From: Nonomuraea endophytica
GTDB lineage: Bacteria; Actinomycetota; Actinomycetes; Streptosporangiales; Streptosporangiaceae
Direction of reading: 5' to 3'
DNA: 64,000 nucleotides
NCBI RefSeq assembly: GCF_014203235.1
Contig: NZ_JACHIN010000012.1
Coordinates: forward strand, 85,111 to 149,110
Below, in pieces: positions 16,641-26,210 of the stretch. How positions within the stretch are numbered: position 1 is the stretch's first letter; each line of letters starts with the position of its first letter. Under the pieces are notes generated by a model. The model worked only from the letters and a program-made list of their open reading frames with translations, was not told the DNA's origin and did no database searches. The position numbers were made by a program, and so were the translations under genes.

Positions 16641-17561
16641 TTACTGCTCTTCGGTCTCGGCGTCCTCCAGCGCGTAGCCGCAAGCCTTGACCTCGCCGGT
16701 CTCGGGATCGGAGAAGTCGGGATCGAACTCGATCATGCCGAGCGTGGTGCCCTCGACGGAGCGGCGGAAGGTCTCCTGCTTGCCGCAGTCATAGAGGACG
16801 TACGCGCCCTCCTTCTCGCCCAGGAGCAGGAACCTCTCCTCCGGGCTGTCCTTGTGCAGCGGCTTGCCGTCGCCGTCGCCCACGGTGGCCCACTGGTTCT
16901 GGAAGCCGACGGTCTGCAGCAGGGCGTTGCCGTTGCCGTTGTCGGCGATGTCGACGGCGCCCTGGACCATCTGGGCGACCAGCATCAGGCCCAGCCCGAT
17001 GCCGAGCAACGCGCCGGTGAGCACCTTCATGCCGGCCCGGCCGGTGTTTCGCCGCCGCATCAGGCGGAACGGCACCAGCAGTCCGAAGATCGCGACGAGT
17101 GCGACGGCCACCAGGAGGGTGCCGCCGGACAGTTCCCACAGCGTGCCGAAGTAGGCCCAGTAGGCGACGATCGAGATGAGGGCGCCGGCCGTGGCCGCGA
17201 TCCACGGTTGCTCGCGGAGCTTGTGCAGGAGGCGGCCGACCGATCTGCGGGTGGCGAGGTTGAGCAGCCAGCCCAGCCCGACGAGCAGCCCCACTCCGGG
17301 CAGGGCCACCAGGAAGAGCTCGATCAGGGTGCCGATGAGCCGGCCGAAGATCGTCGCCTGGTCCAGCCCGGCCTGCTCGGGGGTGATGCCGAAGACCTTG
17401 TAGACCTGGGCCAGCCCCAGATACAGCATGGCGTACATGCCCACGGCGATCGGCACGGCGACCGACCCGATCTTCTCGAAGATCTCGAGCACGTTGCCCT
17501 TGGCTGATTCCTGCTCCGGTTCGGGGGCGGGCTGTTCAGGTGGAAGAGGCTGATAAGTCAT
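16641..17561 (-). CDS. Four- to five-helix membrane protein of unknown family
   Basis: The product is 306 residues. A Pro/Glu-rich cytoplasmic start (PPEQPAPEPEQESAKGN) is followed by hydrophobic segments near residues 32-55, 78-102, 122-140, 145-165 and 180-198. A polar C-terminal domain of about 100 residues contains two Cys (YDCGKQE; KACGYAL). I do not recognise a family. The tail ends in an acidic stretch. There is no obvious partner; the downstream gap up to the wall gene contains small inverted repeats only. Confidence 0.65.
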   Translation of the reverse strand: MTYQPLPPEQPAPEPEQESAKGNVLEIFEKIGSVAVPIAVGMYAMLYLGLAQVYKVFGITPEQAGLDQATIFGRLIGTLIELFLVALPGVGLLVGLGWLLNLATRRSVGRLLHKLREQPWIAATAGALISIVAYWAYFGTLWELSGGTLLVAVALVAIFGLLVPFRLMRRRNTGRAGMKVLTGALLGIGLGLMLVAQMVQGAVDIADNGNGNALLQTVGFQNQWATVGDGDGKPLHKDSPEERFLLLGEKEGAYVLYDCGKQETFRRSVEGTTLGMIEFDPDFSDPETGEVKACGYALEDAETEEQ

Positions 17562-17679
17562 GACAGCAGAGAGTGGATGGTGCGCGTCGACACCTGGTTG
17601 ACAGGAGATGACCGCCGGTCGCGGATGGCCCGGTTGGGGGCGGGCGCGGTGCGTACGCCTGCCTGCCGGGCCACGACCG

Positions 17680-19128
17680 TCAGGCCGGTCTGATGTTGTG
17701 GTTGACGCGGAACAGGTTGAGGGGGTCGTGGACCCGCTTGAGCCGTGTCAGCCGCTTGTAATCAGCCGGTGTGTAGGCCGCGCGGACCTGTTCGGGGCCG
17801 AGGTCGGCGCTGCTCATGAAGTTGGCCGCCATGCCGCCGGTGAGGTGCGGCTTGAGGCCGTCCATCAGCCCCTGTTGCAGCTTGCGCACCGATGCGGCCG
17901 CCGAGGCGGGCGCCGGGTTCGCGATGAAGAGCAGGCCCGCGGCGTCCCGGTGTCCCACGGCGTTGGGCACCGCGGCCGGACGGGCGAAGGCGCCGCCGAG
18001 CTGCCTGAGCTCGATCACCCCGAACGGGAGCTTGACGCTCGGGCCCGCCAGAGCCAGCAGCCGCTCCACGACGGCGGCGTCCAGGGTTCGGAGCAGCCCG
18101 GTGCGCTCGTAGACGGGCAGCGGCGCCACGGGCGGATCATTGGAGATCGTCCCAATTTTCTCGTACGGCAGCGTGCCCATGGTGTTGAGCTCCGGCCCGG
18201 CGGCCAGCATCGGCGCCAGCAGCCGCCTGGCCTCGTGGTCCCGGCCGAGGTATGCGGCGGTCAGCCGTACCGCCACCCGCTCTTGAAGGGGTGGGGGCAC
18301 GGACGGCGACTTCGGCAGGCGCATGAACGCCAGCGTGGTCGTCATCTCCTCGGGCAGCCGGGCCGCCCAGGCGGGGTAGGCGCGGGCCACCCGCTGGGCC
18401 GCGTCTCCGAAGAAGAAGAGCGCGCCGCCGTAGACGGTCGCCAGCCTGACCAGGTCGATCTCCAGCTCGGTGACCACCCCGAAGTTGCTCTTGCCCCCTC
18501 GGACCGCCCAGAACAGGTCCGCGTGCCTCTTCGGCGACAGGCGGAGCGGGCGGCCGTCCGGTGTGATCAGGTCGATGGCCCGCACGTGGTCGGCGGCGTA
18601 GCCGTACTTGCGGCCGAGGGGGCCGAGACCGCCGCCCAGCGTGTAGCCGACCGCGCCCACGTCGAGCGAGGAGCCGTTGATCGTCGCCAGGCCGTGGGCC
18701 GCGGCGGCCTGGACGAGCGTCCGCATCCTGGCTCCGGCGGAGACCTTGGCGATGCGTTTGGCCGGGTCTATCCGCACCGAGCTCAGCAGCCGGGTGTTGA
18801 TCAGGATCCCGCCGTCGGCGGCGGCGCTGATGCCGTGCCCGGTGGCCTGCACGGCGACGGGCAGCCCGAGAAGGGCGGCCACGCGGACGGCGCCGCGGAC
18901 GTCGCCGGCGTCGGCGGGCACCACGACCGCCTTGGGCGCGTGCCGGACGACCGGGTTGTATCCGGCGTGTTCCGCCGCGAAGCCGGGGTCGCGGGGGAAC
19001 AGCACGGTGCCCTTCACCGCTGACCCGAGCCTGGCCGCGAGGCGGTCGCCGGGGTCGCGAGGCGCCACCGCGCTCCCCGCGGCGAGCGCGGCGCCCGCGC
19101 CCTTGATGATGGTTCGTCTGCTCAACAT
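17680..19128 (-). CDS. Tat-exported FAD-binding (BBE-like) oxidoreductase
   Basis: The 482-residue product opens with a twin-arginine signal, MLSRRTIIKGAG. The PCMH-type FAD domain follows (VVPADAGDVRGAVRVAALLG; ATGHGIS, where the His is the usual covalent FAD attachment). The C-terminal BBE motif is YKRLTRLKRVHDPLNLF. The second, Cys-type attachment is replaced by GYTLGGGLG, so the flavin is probably bound through one residue. Relatives oxidise sugars, alkaloids or aclacinomycin-type metabolites; the substrate is unknown. GGGGGAACC precedes the ATG. Confidence 0.88.
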   Translation of the reverse strand: MLSRRTIIKGAGAALAAGSAVAPRDPGDRLAARLGSAVKGTVLFPRDPGFAAEHAGYNPVVRHAPKAVVVPADAGDVRGAVRVAALLGLPVAVQATGHGISAAADGGILINTRLLSSVRIDPAKRIAKVSAGARMRTLVQAAAAHGLATINGSSLDVGAVGYTLGGGLGPLGRKYGYAADHVRAIDLITPDGRPLRLSPKRHADLFWAVRGGKSNFGVVTELEIDLVRLATVYGGALFFFGDAAQRVARAYPAWAARLPEEMTTTLAFMRLPKSPSVPPPLQERVAVRLTAAYLGRDHEARRLLAPMLAAGPELNTMGTLPYEKIGTISNDPPVAPLPVYERTGLLRTLDAAVVERLLALAGPSVKLPFGVIELRQLGGAFARPAAVPNAVGHRDAAGLLFIANPAPASAAASVRKLQQGLMDGLKPHLTGGMAANFMSSADLGPEQVRAAYTPADYKRLTRLKRVHDPLNLFRVNHNIRPA

Positions 19129-19139
19129 GGTTCCCCCGA

Positions 19140-19526
19140 TCAGGCGGCGCAGGCGGAGTTCAGCTTCGACACGGTCGCGGTGGCCTGGTCGGTGTGCTCG
19201 TCCGCCTCTTCCGGCGTGCTGATCTGCGACAGCTCCTCGTAGAGGGAGACGACCGCGGCCTGGGCGTCCTTGGCCTTCGCGTCGACGTCGAGTCCCTTGA
19301 TCTTCTCTGCGCTGTCGCTGTAGAGCTGCTTCATCGCCTCAAGGTCCCCGGCCCTCTTCTGGAGCTCGGTCACCGTGGACCCCATGACGGCCTGCATCTC
19401 CTTGCAGCCCTTGGTGTCGGCCACGGCGGCGGTCTCGCTGCCCGAGCCGCCCGAGCCGCAGGCCGCCGTACCCAGGGTGAGGAGGGTGAGGGCGGAGACG
19501 CTCAGGGCGAGTTTGTACCAGGACAT
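19140..19526 (-). CDS. Small lipoprotein
   Basis: The 128-residue product has a lipoprotein signal (ALTLLTLGTAAC, lipobox LGTAAC) and a helical domain with conserved-looking Cys residues (KGCKEMQ, NSACAA). The family is unknown. The ATG at 19526 is chosen because GGAGGAAAGAAC stands directly upstream; a longer frame would add eight residues without support. It is encoded 11 bases upstream of the Tat oxidoreductase on the same strand, so the two are probably cotranscribed. Confidence 0.78.
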   Translation of the reverse strand: MSWYKLALSVSALTLLTLGTAACGSGGSGSETAAVADTKGCKEMQAVMGSTVTELQKRAGDLEAMKQLYSDSAEKIKGLDVDAKAKDAQAAVVSLYEELSQISTPEEADEHTDQATATVSKLNSACAA

Positions 19527-19610
19527 GTTCTTTCCTCCGTGCTGTCGCAATAGGTCACGACAGCCTCCACGGAGGCCATAGACAGCCGATGACCAGCCGA
19601 TGAACCGCGG

Positions 19611-20276
19611 TCAGGAGATCCCGAGCCGGTGGCGGACGGCGCGTCCTTCGGCCATGTCGTAGGGGCCGAGGATCGCGTCGGCCTCCTTCCAGCAGCGCAG
19701 GGCTCGTTCCGGGTCACCGAGGTCGGACCACGCCTGGCCGAGGCGGTTCAGGATCCTACCGGTGAGCAAGGGGTCGTTCATCGACTGGTAGAGCGGCAGC
19801 GCCTCCTCGCCGACCTTCACCGCCTCTTCCGGACGGCCCAGCGCGCGGTAGGCGTCCATGAGGCGATGCGACGCCCACGCCGCCCTGAGCGGCAGCCCGC
19901 CCTCGCGGTAGGCCTGAACGCTCTTGAGCAGGCTGTCGACGGCCTCCTCCATGTCGCCGGAACGGAACGCCGCCGCCGCGGCGCCCAGGTGGTTGACCCC
20001 GATGCCCTGGGTGTCGCCGATCGCGTGCGCCAGCCGGAGCCCCCGCGTCACGTGCGCCCTGGCCTCGCCGACGAAACCGGCGTCGCCCAGCGCCATGGCG
20101 AGCAGGCCGTGCGCGCTGGCCGCCAGCCGGGGGCTGTCCTGCGCCTCCGCGACGGCCAGCGCCGCCGACAGCAGGCTGATCGCCTCGTCGACGCCGCGCA
20201 CCCGAAGCGCCCCCAGGCCCAGCGCGTGCAGGACGGCGCCGAGGATGAGCCGGTCGCAACCTCGCCGAACAGTCAT
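19611..20276 (-). CDS. TPR-repeat protein, possibly a split-off regulator C-terminus
   Basis: The 221-residue product is built of TPR-like helical pairs throughout (AISLLSAALAVAEAQD; EAVDSLLKSVQAYREGG; PERALRCWKEADAIL). It has no DNA-binding, ATPase or export signal. Free-standing TPR blocks of this sort are the normal C-terminal domain of AfsR/SARP and LuxR-LAL regulators. The BTAD-AAA regulator on the same strand at 21236-23056 lacks exactly this part. The ATG at 20276 is tentative; an earlier in-frame start exists at 20309. Confidence 0.55.
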   Translation of the reverse strand: MTVRRGCDRLILGAVLHALGLGALRVRGVDEAISLLSAALAVAEAQDSPRLAASAHGLLAMALGDAGFVGEARAHVTRGLRLAHAIGDTQGIGVNHLGAAAAAFRSGDMEEAVDSLLKSVQAYREGGLPLRAAWASHRLMDAYRALGRPEEAVKVGEEALPLYQSMNDPLLTGRILNRLGQAWSDLGDPERALRCWKEADAILGPYDMAEGRAVRHRLGIS

Positions 20277-20415
20277 CAAGCAGTCTGCCCCCACCGATTG
20301 ACAGCACATTGACGGAGCCGCCGGTCATCCATCTAGCTCCCGGAGACCGGCCGTCCATCGTTCATCAAGATCGGGTCTGCAGGATCCAAGGGTTACTTCG
20401 ACCTGGAGACTCTTG

Positions 20416-21246
20416 ATGAAGTGGAATCAGCTCACGATGGGCGCCGGCGTCCTGCTCGTCGCCACCATGCTGTCCGCCTGTGGCAGCACGGACGTACCGG
20501 CGGTGGCCAAGGAGAGCGCCGCCCCCGAAACGACCGCCCCCGCACCCGCACCAAAGGGAAAGTTCATCGCCGAGTACGGCAAGGCGGACACCGAAGTCGC
20601 CATCGAGGGACTGGAGCGGCTGAAGCCCGGCAAAGTGCTCGAAGGCTTCGCCACCACCCTCAACGGGATGCTCAAACTGCCGCACGACGTCACCCTGGCC
20701 GGTGAGCAGTGCGACCAGGTGAACGCCTACTACAGCCCGGACGAGAAGAAGATCACGATGTGCTACGAGCTCGTGGCCGACGGCTTCTCCCGGTACCGCG
20801 ACAAGGCCGAGACCGATGAGGAGAACGACCAGCACGGCCAGGCCAACCTCATCGACACGCTCTTCCACGAGCTCGGCCACGCCGTGATCGACATCTACGA
20901 CCTGCCCGCTCTCGGCAAGGAGGACGACGCGGCCGACCAGTTGTCCGCGTTCATCATGTCCCAGGGCGACGGCGACGACTCCGCGAGCATCCAGACGATC
21001 AACTACTACTTCGCGTCGGCCGGCGACCAGGACCGGGCCGCGCTGCCGTTCTATGACGAGCACTCGATGGACGAGCAGCGGGCGTACAACTACATGTGCT
21101 GGATCTACGGCTCCGATCCCAAGGGCTACGCCGACTGGGTCGGCGAGGACGGGTTGCCGGAGGAGCGTGCCGCGAGATGTCCGGGCGAGTACGAGAAGCT
21201 CTCCAACTCCTGGTCGAAGCTGCTGGAGCCGCACATCAAGGACTGA
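20416..21246 (+). CDS. DUF4344-type metallopeptidase lipoprotein
   Basis: The 276-residue product has a lipobox (VATMLSAC), a Pro/Ala-rich linker, and a domain containing the zinc motif FHELGHAVID with a downstream EDDAADQLSAF helix. This is the pattern of DUF4344-family putative metallopeptidases, which would act on the outer face of the membrane. GGAG stands 7 bases before the ATG at 20416. Its 3' end overlaps the end of the opposite-strand regulator by 11 bases, and it separates that regulator from a TPR gene. Confidence 0.85.
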   Translation: MKWNQLTMGAGVLLVATMLSACGSTDVPAVAKESAAPETTAPAPAPKGKFIAEYGKADTEVAIEGLERLKPGKVLEGFATTLNGMLKLPHDVTLAGEQCDQVNAYYSPDEKKITMCYELVADGFSRYRDKAETDEENDQHGQANLIDTLFHELGHAVIDIYDLPALGKEDDAADQLSAFIMSQGDGDDSASIQTINYYFASAGDQDRAALPFYDEHSMDEQRAYNYMCWIYGSDPKGYADWVGEDGLPEERAARCPGEYEKLSNSWSKLLEPHIKD

Positions 21247-23056
21247 GGGCGAACTGCGGGACACCGGCCCGCACGCCTTCGATGACGGCCTGCCGTACGA
21301 CGGGCTGGTTGAACCGCAGCGGCGACTCGTCGCCGAGGATTCCCATGCCGACCAGTGCCGACAGGGCGGCGGCCGCCTGGCTGTCCGGCAGACCCGCGAG
21401 GTCGGCCACGGCATGGAACTCGGCCGCGTGGTCGAGCGTCGCGACCGCCCTGGCCAGCGCGGCGGCCCCGGGACCGGCGTGGCGCAGCTGGCCGGCCACC
21501 CACCGCTCGATGGAGGTGGACCGCTTGCCCGCACCCCGCGCCTTCATGTGCTCGGTGAGCAGAAGCGTGTTGCCGCCCGTCTCCCGCAGGCACGCGGCGA
21601 TGAACGCGGGCTCCGGTTCCGCGCCGAGCAACTCCGCGGCCAGGGCCGCGGCCGCCTCGCCGGGCAGGCCGCCCAGGGGCACGAGGCCGAAGAGCGCGCA
21701 GAGCGACTCGAGCAGCTGGTCGTCGCCGGACGGCACGCCGGTCGCCCTGGTCGCGGTGACCAGGAGAGGAACGTGCTCGACGCGCCTGGCCAGGTAGGCC
21801 AGCCAGCGCAACGAGCCGGGGTCGCACCACTGCAGGTCGTCGATGGCGATCAGCAGCGGCACCCGCTCCGCGAGCCGTACGGCCAGCCGGTAGAGCGCGT
21901 GCAGCGCGTCGGGACCACCCGACGACGGCCGGTTGTGCCAGACGATGTCGGCCGCGGGTTCGAGCGTCCCGCTGAGCAGGTGCCGCCGCTCCTGCGCGGG
22001 CAGGCAGTACAGGATCGGCTCGAAGATCTGCCGGGCCACGCCGTACTCGTACTCGCGTTCCAGCGGGTGCCCTTGCGCCCACGCGGTCTGGAATCCGCGC
22101 ATGTCGGCCAGTGCCTCCACCCCCCGCAGCAGCTGCGTCTTGCCGGCGCCCGGCACGCCGTCGAAGAGCAGGCTGCCGCCGGTGCCGGACTCGGCGGCAG
22201 CCATGGCCGCTCCGGCGGTCGCGAGCTGGTCGTCGCGGCCGAGGCAGCGCAGCCGGACGATCGGCTTCCTGATCGCCACCGGCGCCGGCGGCAGGTCGAG
22301 CTCGGAGGTCTGCGAGAGGATGTCCGCCTCAAGCTTGCGCAGCTCGGGCCCGGGATCGACGCCCAGCTCCCCGGCCAGATAACGACGTGCCTCGCTCAGC
22401 ACGGCAAGGGCGTCACCCTGCCTGGACGAGCGATACAGGCCCAGTGCGAGCAGCCGCCAGCCCTCCTCACGGATGGGCTGGGCGCGCGCGTGCGCTTCCA
22501 GCTCGGGTACGGCCTCGGCGTGTCGGCCCAGGGCGAGCAGGGTGTCGAGCCGGTGTTCCGTGGCCCCGAGCCGGAGTTCCTGCAGCCTGGCCACCTCTCC
22601 CCGCGCCCACAGGGTGTGCGCGAACTCGGCGTAGGCCGGCCCCCTCCACAGCTCGGACGCCTCGTCGATCAGGGCGAGCGCGGTACGCGGATCGGCGGCC
22701 ACCCTCGCCTGCCGTAGCAACTCCTCGAACCTGGCCGAGTCGAGCGCCGCCTCGTCCACCCGGAGCACGTAGCCGCGCGGCTCGGTGATCAGCACGGACG
22801 GGCGGCCAGGCTCCTGAGCGGGCGGCTCGACCACGCGACGCAGCCGGCAGATGAACGTACGCAGCGAGGACAGCGCCTGCGGCGGCGGGCAGCCCTCCCA
22901 AAGGTCGTCTATGAGCTGGTCGACGGGGTTGACCCTCCCGGGCGACAGCAGCAGCCGGGCGAGAACCGCCCTGTTGCGCGGCGTCCCCACATCGAGGCGA
23001 TCATCTCCCCGCCACACCTCAACAGTTCCGAGCACGCCGAAACGCATCGGCCTCAT
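21236..23056 (-). CDS. AfsR/SARP-type regulator (HTH-BTAD-AAA), lacking C-terminal TPR part
   Basis: The 606-residue product contains three parts. An OmpR-like winged helix (about 1-100; GVLGTVEVWRGDD) is followed by a bacterial transcriptional activation domain (about 105-250; ARFEELLRQARVAADP) and an AAA/NACHT-like ATPase (about 275-600; Walker A GVPGAGKT, Walker B LLIAIDDLQW). Such activators usually control antibiotic or secondary-metabolite genes. The protein stops right after VVRQAVIEGV, where relatives continue into a long TPR region, so it looks truncated. The start at 23056 (MRPMRFGVLG) is preferred to the longer frame. Confidence 0.82.
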   Translation of the reverse strand: MRPMRFGVLGTVEVWRGDDRLDVGTPRNRAVLARLLLSPGRVNPVDQLIDDLWEGCPPPQALSSLRTFICRLRRVVEPPAQEPGRPSVLITEPRGYVLRVDEAALDSARFEELLRQARVAADPRTALALIDEASELWRGPAYAEFAHTLWARGEVARLQELRLGATEHRLDTLLALGRHAEAVPELEAHARAQPIREEGWRLLALGLYRSSRQGDALAVLSEARRYLAGELGVDPGPELRKLEADILSQTSELDLPPAPVAIRKPIVRLRCLGRDDQLATAGAAMAAAESGTGGSLLFDGVPGAGKTQLLRGVEALADMRGFQTAWAQGHPLEREYEYGVARQIFEPILYCLPAQERRHLLSGTLEPAADIVWHNRPSSGGPDALHALYRLAVRLAERVPLLIAIDDLQWCDPGSLRWLAYLARRVEHVPLLVTATRATGVPSGDDQLLESLCALFGLVPLGGLPGEAAAALAAELLGAEPEPAFIAACLRETGGNTLLLTEHMKARGAGKRSTSIERWVAGQLRHAGPGAAALARAVATLDHAAEFHAVADLAGLPDSQAAAALSALVGMGILGDESPLRFNQPVVRQAVIEGVRAGVPQFALSP

Positions 23057-23141
23057 CGCTGACCCCCCAACGGTTCTGATCTGGTCGGAGGCCATGGTGG
23101 GGGAGGCCGGTAGACGTTTCGTAGACGAAGTGTCGACGACC

Positions 23142-23711
23142 TCAGGACGGTGGGTCCTCGGCGGCGGGCATCGTGAAGAAGCGCAGGAAGACCGGCCGCG
23201 CCCCGGGTGAGGCGTCCTCCGGCGCGCGCCCGAACCTGGACAGCAGCGCCATGTACGCCTCGAAGAACTCGTCGAGCTCCTCCGCGTTCAGGTGAGTGAG
23301 CCCGCGGGAGGCCCTCGCCCACTCCCCGTACCGCTGATGGTCACGGAAGAAACGGCGGGCGAGTTCCAGCTCCTCCTCGACCTTGAACTCGGTGATGTCG
23401 TCCAGGAGCTGCCGCGACTCCTCGTCCAGCTCGCTCGCCGAGGGCCAGCGCAGGTCGCGGCTGATCTGCCGCCACCAGCGTTCCCTGCCGGTCGACCGCT
23501 CGGGGATCTCCTCGATGAACCCGTTGTGCTCCAGCTGGCGCAGGTGATAGCTGAGCGTCCCGGTGTTCTCGCCGAGCGCCCGGCTGAGCGTGGTGGACGT
23601 GGCGGGGCCGTGGATGCCGAGATGCTGCAGGATCCGCTGTCGCAGCGGATGGCCGAGCGCCTTGAGCGCACCTGGGTCGCTGAGCTGCCGGATCGGCGGT
23701 CTGTTCGCCAC
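23142..23711 (-). CDS. ArsR-type winged-helix regulator
   Basis: The 189-residue product has an N-terminal HTH_20-like winged helix (DPGALKALGHPLRQRILQHL; TLSRALGENTGTLSYHLRQL) and a helical C-terminal part. No metal-binding Cys pattern is seen. It is divergent from the M28 peptidase gene, with a nested dyad between them, so it is probably the repressor of that gene and of itself. Confidence 0.88.
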   Translation of the reverse strand: MANRPPIRQLSDPGALKALGHPLRQRILQHLGIHGPATSTTLSRALGENTGTLSYHLRQLEHNGFIEEIPERSTGRERWWRQISRDLRWPSASELDEESRQLLDDITEFKVEEELELARRFFRDHQRYGEWARASRGLTHLNAEELDEFFEAYMALLSRFGRAPEDASPGARPVFLRFFTMPAAEDPPS

Positions 23712-23740
23712 GCCGAGAGCCTACAGCCTCTCGCGTCCAC

Positions 23741-23776
23741 ATTGCAGAATTTTCGCTGCAGCATTTCTTCTGCAAT
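23741..23776. promoter_or_regulatory. Operator between ArsR gene and M28 peptidase gene
   Basis: ATTGCAGAA (23741-23749) and TTCTGCAAT (23768-23776) are perfect inverted repeats. The inner palindrome GCTGCAGC (23755-23762) shares their centre (23758.5). Confidence 0.78.
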
Positions 23777-23810
23777 ACTCCACGGCAACCTGACACAGGA
23801 GTGAACGAGG

Positions 23811-26117
23811 ATGACAACAGCAGCCGCGGACCAGCCCGCGCCGGGAAGCCGGCGCTCACTCGCTGCCGGACTCATGGCCCTGTGCGTGCTCCTCCTGATC
23901 GCCGTGGGCGCGATCTGGGACACCACCCCGACCGAGGTGAGCCCCGCCGACGCCCCCGGCCGGGAGTTCAGCGCCCAGCGGGCCTTCGCCCAGATCGAGC
24001 GCTTCGCCGTAAAACCCCATCCAGTCGGTACGGCGGAGCACGCCCGCGTCCGCGACTACCTGGTGGGCGAGTTAAGGCGGCTGGGCCTGCGGCCCGAGGT
24101 GCACGAGGCGGTGGGCGTCTCACCGATCGACGAGCAGGGCGACCCCGTCACCGCCGGGCGCGTCTTCAACATCGTCGCCGTGATCCCCGGGACCGCCCCC
24201 ACCGGCCGCGTCCTGGTCACCGCCCACTACGACTCGGTCCCCGAGGGACCGGGCGCCAACGACGACGGAGCCGGTACGGCGGCCGCCGTCGAAACGGCCA
24301 GGGCGCTGACAGCGGACGGCACCCGGCTGCGCAACGACGTGGTGTTCCTCATCACCGACGCCGAGGAGGCCGGGCTCCTGGGCTCGGAGGCGTTCGTCAA
24401 GGACCACCCGCTCGCGCGCGGCCGGAACGTGGTGCTCAACAACGAGGCGCGCGGCGCCAAGGGGCCGGTGCTGATGTTCCGGAGCACGGAGTCGAACTCC
24501 GGCCTGATCTCCACGTTCGGCTCGGCGGCGCCCATGCCCGTGGCCGACTCCGTGTACGCCGAGCTGATGAAGCTGCTCAACAACGACACCGACTTCACCG
24601 CCTTCAAACCCGGCGGGATGGCCGTGCTCGACTCCGCCTACGCCAACGGCGGCACCCTGTACCACAGCGTTCTCGACGACCCCGCGCACGTCGATCTCGC
24701 GGCGCTGCAGCAGATGGGCGACAACACGCTGGCGCTCGTACGTTCGTTCGGCGGCGCCGACCTGGCGCGGCTGAGCACCGGGGGCGACCTGGTCTACTTC
24801 AACGTCCCGCCCGGCCTGCTGGTCCGCTATCCGACCTGGGCGGCTTCGCTGCTGGGCGGGGTCGCGCTGCTCGCCGTACTGGCGCTGATCTTCCTGGCCC
24901 GCCGCCGGGGCGCCGTCACGGGGCGGCGCACGCTCCTCGCCACCGCGCTCGCCCTGGTCCCGATCGGCGCCGGGGCCGCCGTCGGCGCCTTCTTCTGGGA
25001 CCTGCTCAAGGTTCTCCGACCCGGACTCAGCGGCACCGCCACCACGACGCCGTACCGGCCTGAGCTGTTCTGGCTCGCCGTGCTGATGCTCGCGGTGACG
25101 ATCCTGGTCACCTGGTACGCGCTGCTGCGCCGCCGCGTCGGCCCCGCCGAACTGGCGCTGGGCGTGCTGACCTGGGCGGGCCTGATCGCTCTCGGCCTCG
25201 GCATCGTCGCGCCCGGCGCGTCGCACCTCGCCGCCTGGCCCGCCCTGGGCGCCGCGCTGGGCGGGCTGGCCGCGCTCCGCTGCCCGCCGCGGTGGCGCGT
25301 CCCCGTCCTCACCGCCGCTCTCGTGCCGGGCGCCCTGATCCTACTGCCCAGCGCGTGGAACACGCTGCCGATGGGCCTGCGGTACGCGGGCTACGCGCCC
25401 ATACCGCTGACGATCCTCTTCGGCGGCCTCCTGCTACCGGTGATCGAGACGCTCTGGCCGCGGCGGCGTACCCCGCTGATCCCGCTGACCGCGCTGGTCG
25501 TCTCACTCGCCCTGGTGGCGACGGGCCTGCTGGCCGAGCCGATCGACAAGCGGCACCCGCGACGGACCAGCCTGGCGTACGGCCTCGACGCGGACACCGG
25601 CAAGGCCGTCTGGCTGACCTCGAACAAGCCCGACCCATGGGCTCGCCGGTACGGCGGCGCCCCCGCGACCGGCCACCCCCTGGCGGAGCTGTGGGGCGGC
25701 GGCGCCGACCTCCTCAGCCCCGCGCGGACCGCCCCGCTTCCGGCGCCCACGCTGCGGGTGCTCGAGGACACCACCCGGCAGGGCCTGCGAACCCTGCGCG
25801 TCCGGCTCCACTCCGCGCGCGGAGCGACCATGGTCGGCCTGCGCGTGGCCGGGGACACCACGACCGTGACCTCGCTGACCGTCGAGGGCCGTTCCCTGAC
25901 ACCCGATCCGGTGGGGTTCGTCTTCGACGCCGCCGGGCCCGGGGGCGTGGAGGCGTCGCTGACGGTCAAGGCTCCGGCCGGCAAGATCCGGCTCCTGGTC
26001 ACCGACGTCAGCCGGAATCCCGGTGAGCTGTCGGCACTTCCCGGCTTCATCCCCCCACCGGACTGGCTGTTCCTGGGCGACACCAAGATCTCCGTCACCA
26101 GGTCGTACACCGTCTGA
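23811..26117 (+). CDS. M28-family zinc peptidase with C-terminal membrane domain
   Basis: The 768-residue product has an N-terminal membrane anchor (LMALCVLLLIAVGAIW) and an M28 aminopeptidase domain (about 60-330). Zinc ligands lie in TAHYDS, NDDGAGTAA, TDAEEAGLLGS and LYHSVLDDP. A multi-helix membrane domain (about 350-600) and a C-terminal beta domain follow. This matches ER-type/Fxna-like M28 peptidases, which face the outside of the cytoplasmic membrane. The ATG at 23811 follows ACGAGG closely. Expression is probably controlled by the ArsR protein through the dyad at 23741. Confidence 0.88.
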   Translation: MTTAAADQPAPGSRRSLAAGLMALCVLLLIAVGAIWDTTPTEVSPADAPGREFSAQRAFAQIERFAVKPHPVGTAEHARVRDYLVGELRRLGLRPEVHEAVGVSPIDEQGDPVTAGRVFNIVAVIPGTAPTGRVLVTAHYDSVPEGPGANDDGAGTAAAVETARALTADGTRLRNDVVFLITDAEEAGLLGSEAFVKDHPLARGRNVVLNNEARGAKGPVLMFRSTESNSGLISTFGSAAPMPVADSVYAELMKLLNNDTDFTAFKPGGMAVLDSAYANGGTLYHSVLDDPAHVDLAALQQMGDNTLALVRSFGGADLARLSTGGDLVYFNVPPGLLVRYPTWAASLLGGVALLAVLALIFLARRRGAVTGRRTLLATALALVPIGAGAAVGAFFWDLLKVLRPGLSGTATTTPYRPELFWLAVLMLAVTILVTWYALLRRRVGPAELALGVLTWAGLIALGLGIVAPGASHLAAWPALGAALGGLAALRCPPRWRVPVLTAALVPGALILLPSAWNTLPMGLRYAGYAPIPLTILFGGLLLPVIETLWPRRRTPLIPLTALVVSLALVATGLLAEPIDKRHPRRTSLAYGLDADTGKAVWLTSNKPDPWARRYGGAPATGHPLAELWGGGADLLSPARTAPLPAPTLRVLEDTTRQGLRTLRVRLHSARGATMVGLRVAGDTTTVTSLTVEGRSLTPDPVGFVFDAAGPGGVEASLTVKAPAGKIRLLVTDVSRNPGELSALPGFIPPPDWLFLGDTKISVTRSYTV

Positions 26118-26210
26118 CCTCACCACGACCCGGCGCCGTGCGGATCCGTCACGCGCGGATGCCGCTCCCCGCCGGGGCGGCGGTCGTGGCCGTGGGACGC
26201 ATGCGGAAGG

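Noticed and set aside
17590..17610. TTGACA-like -35 on the plus strand between two minus-strand genes
   Set aside because: No -10 at a suitable distance and no plus-strand gene downstream.
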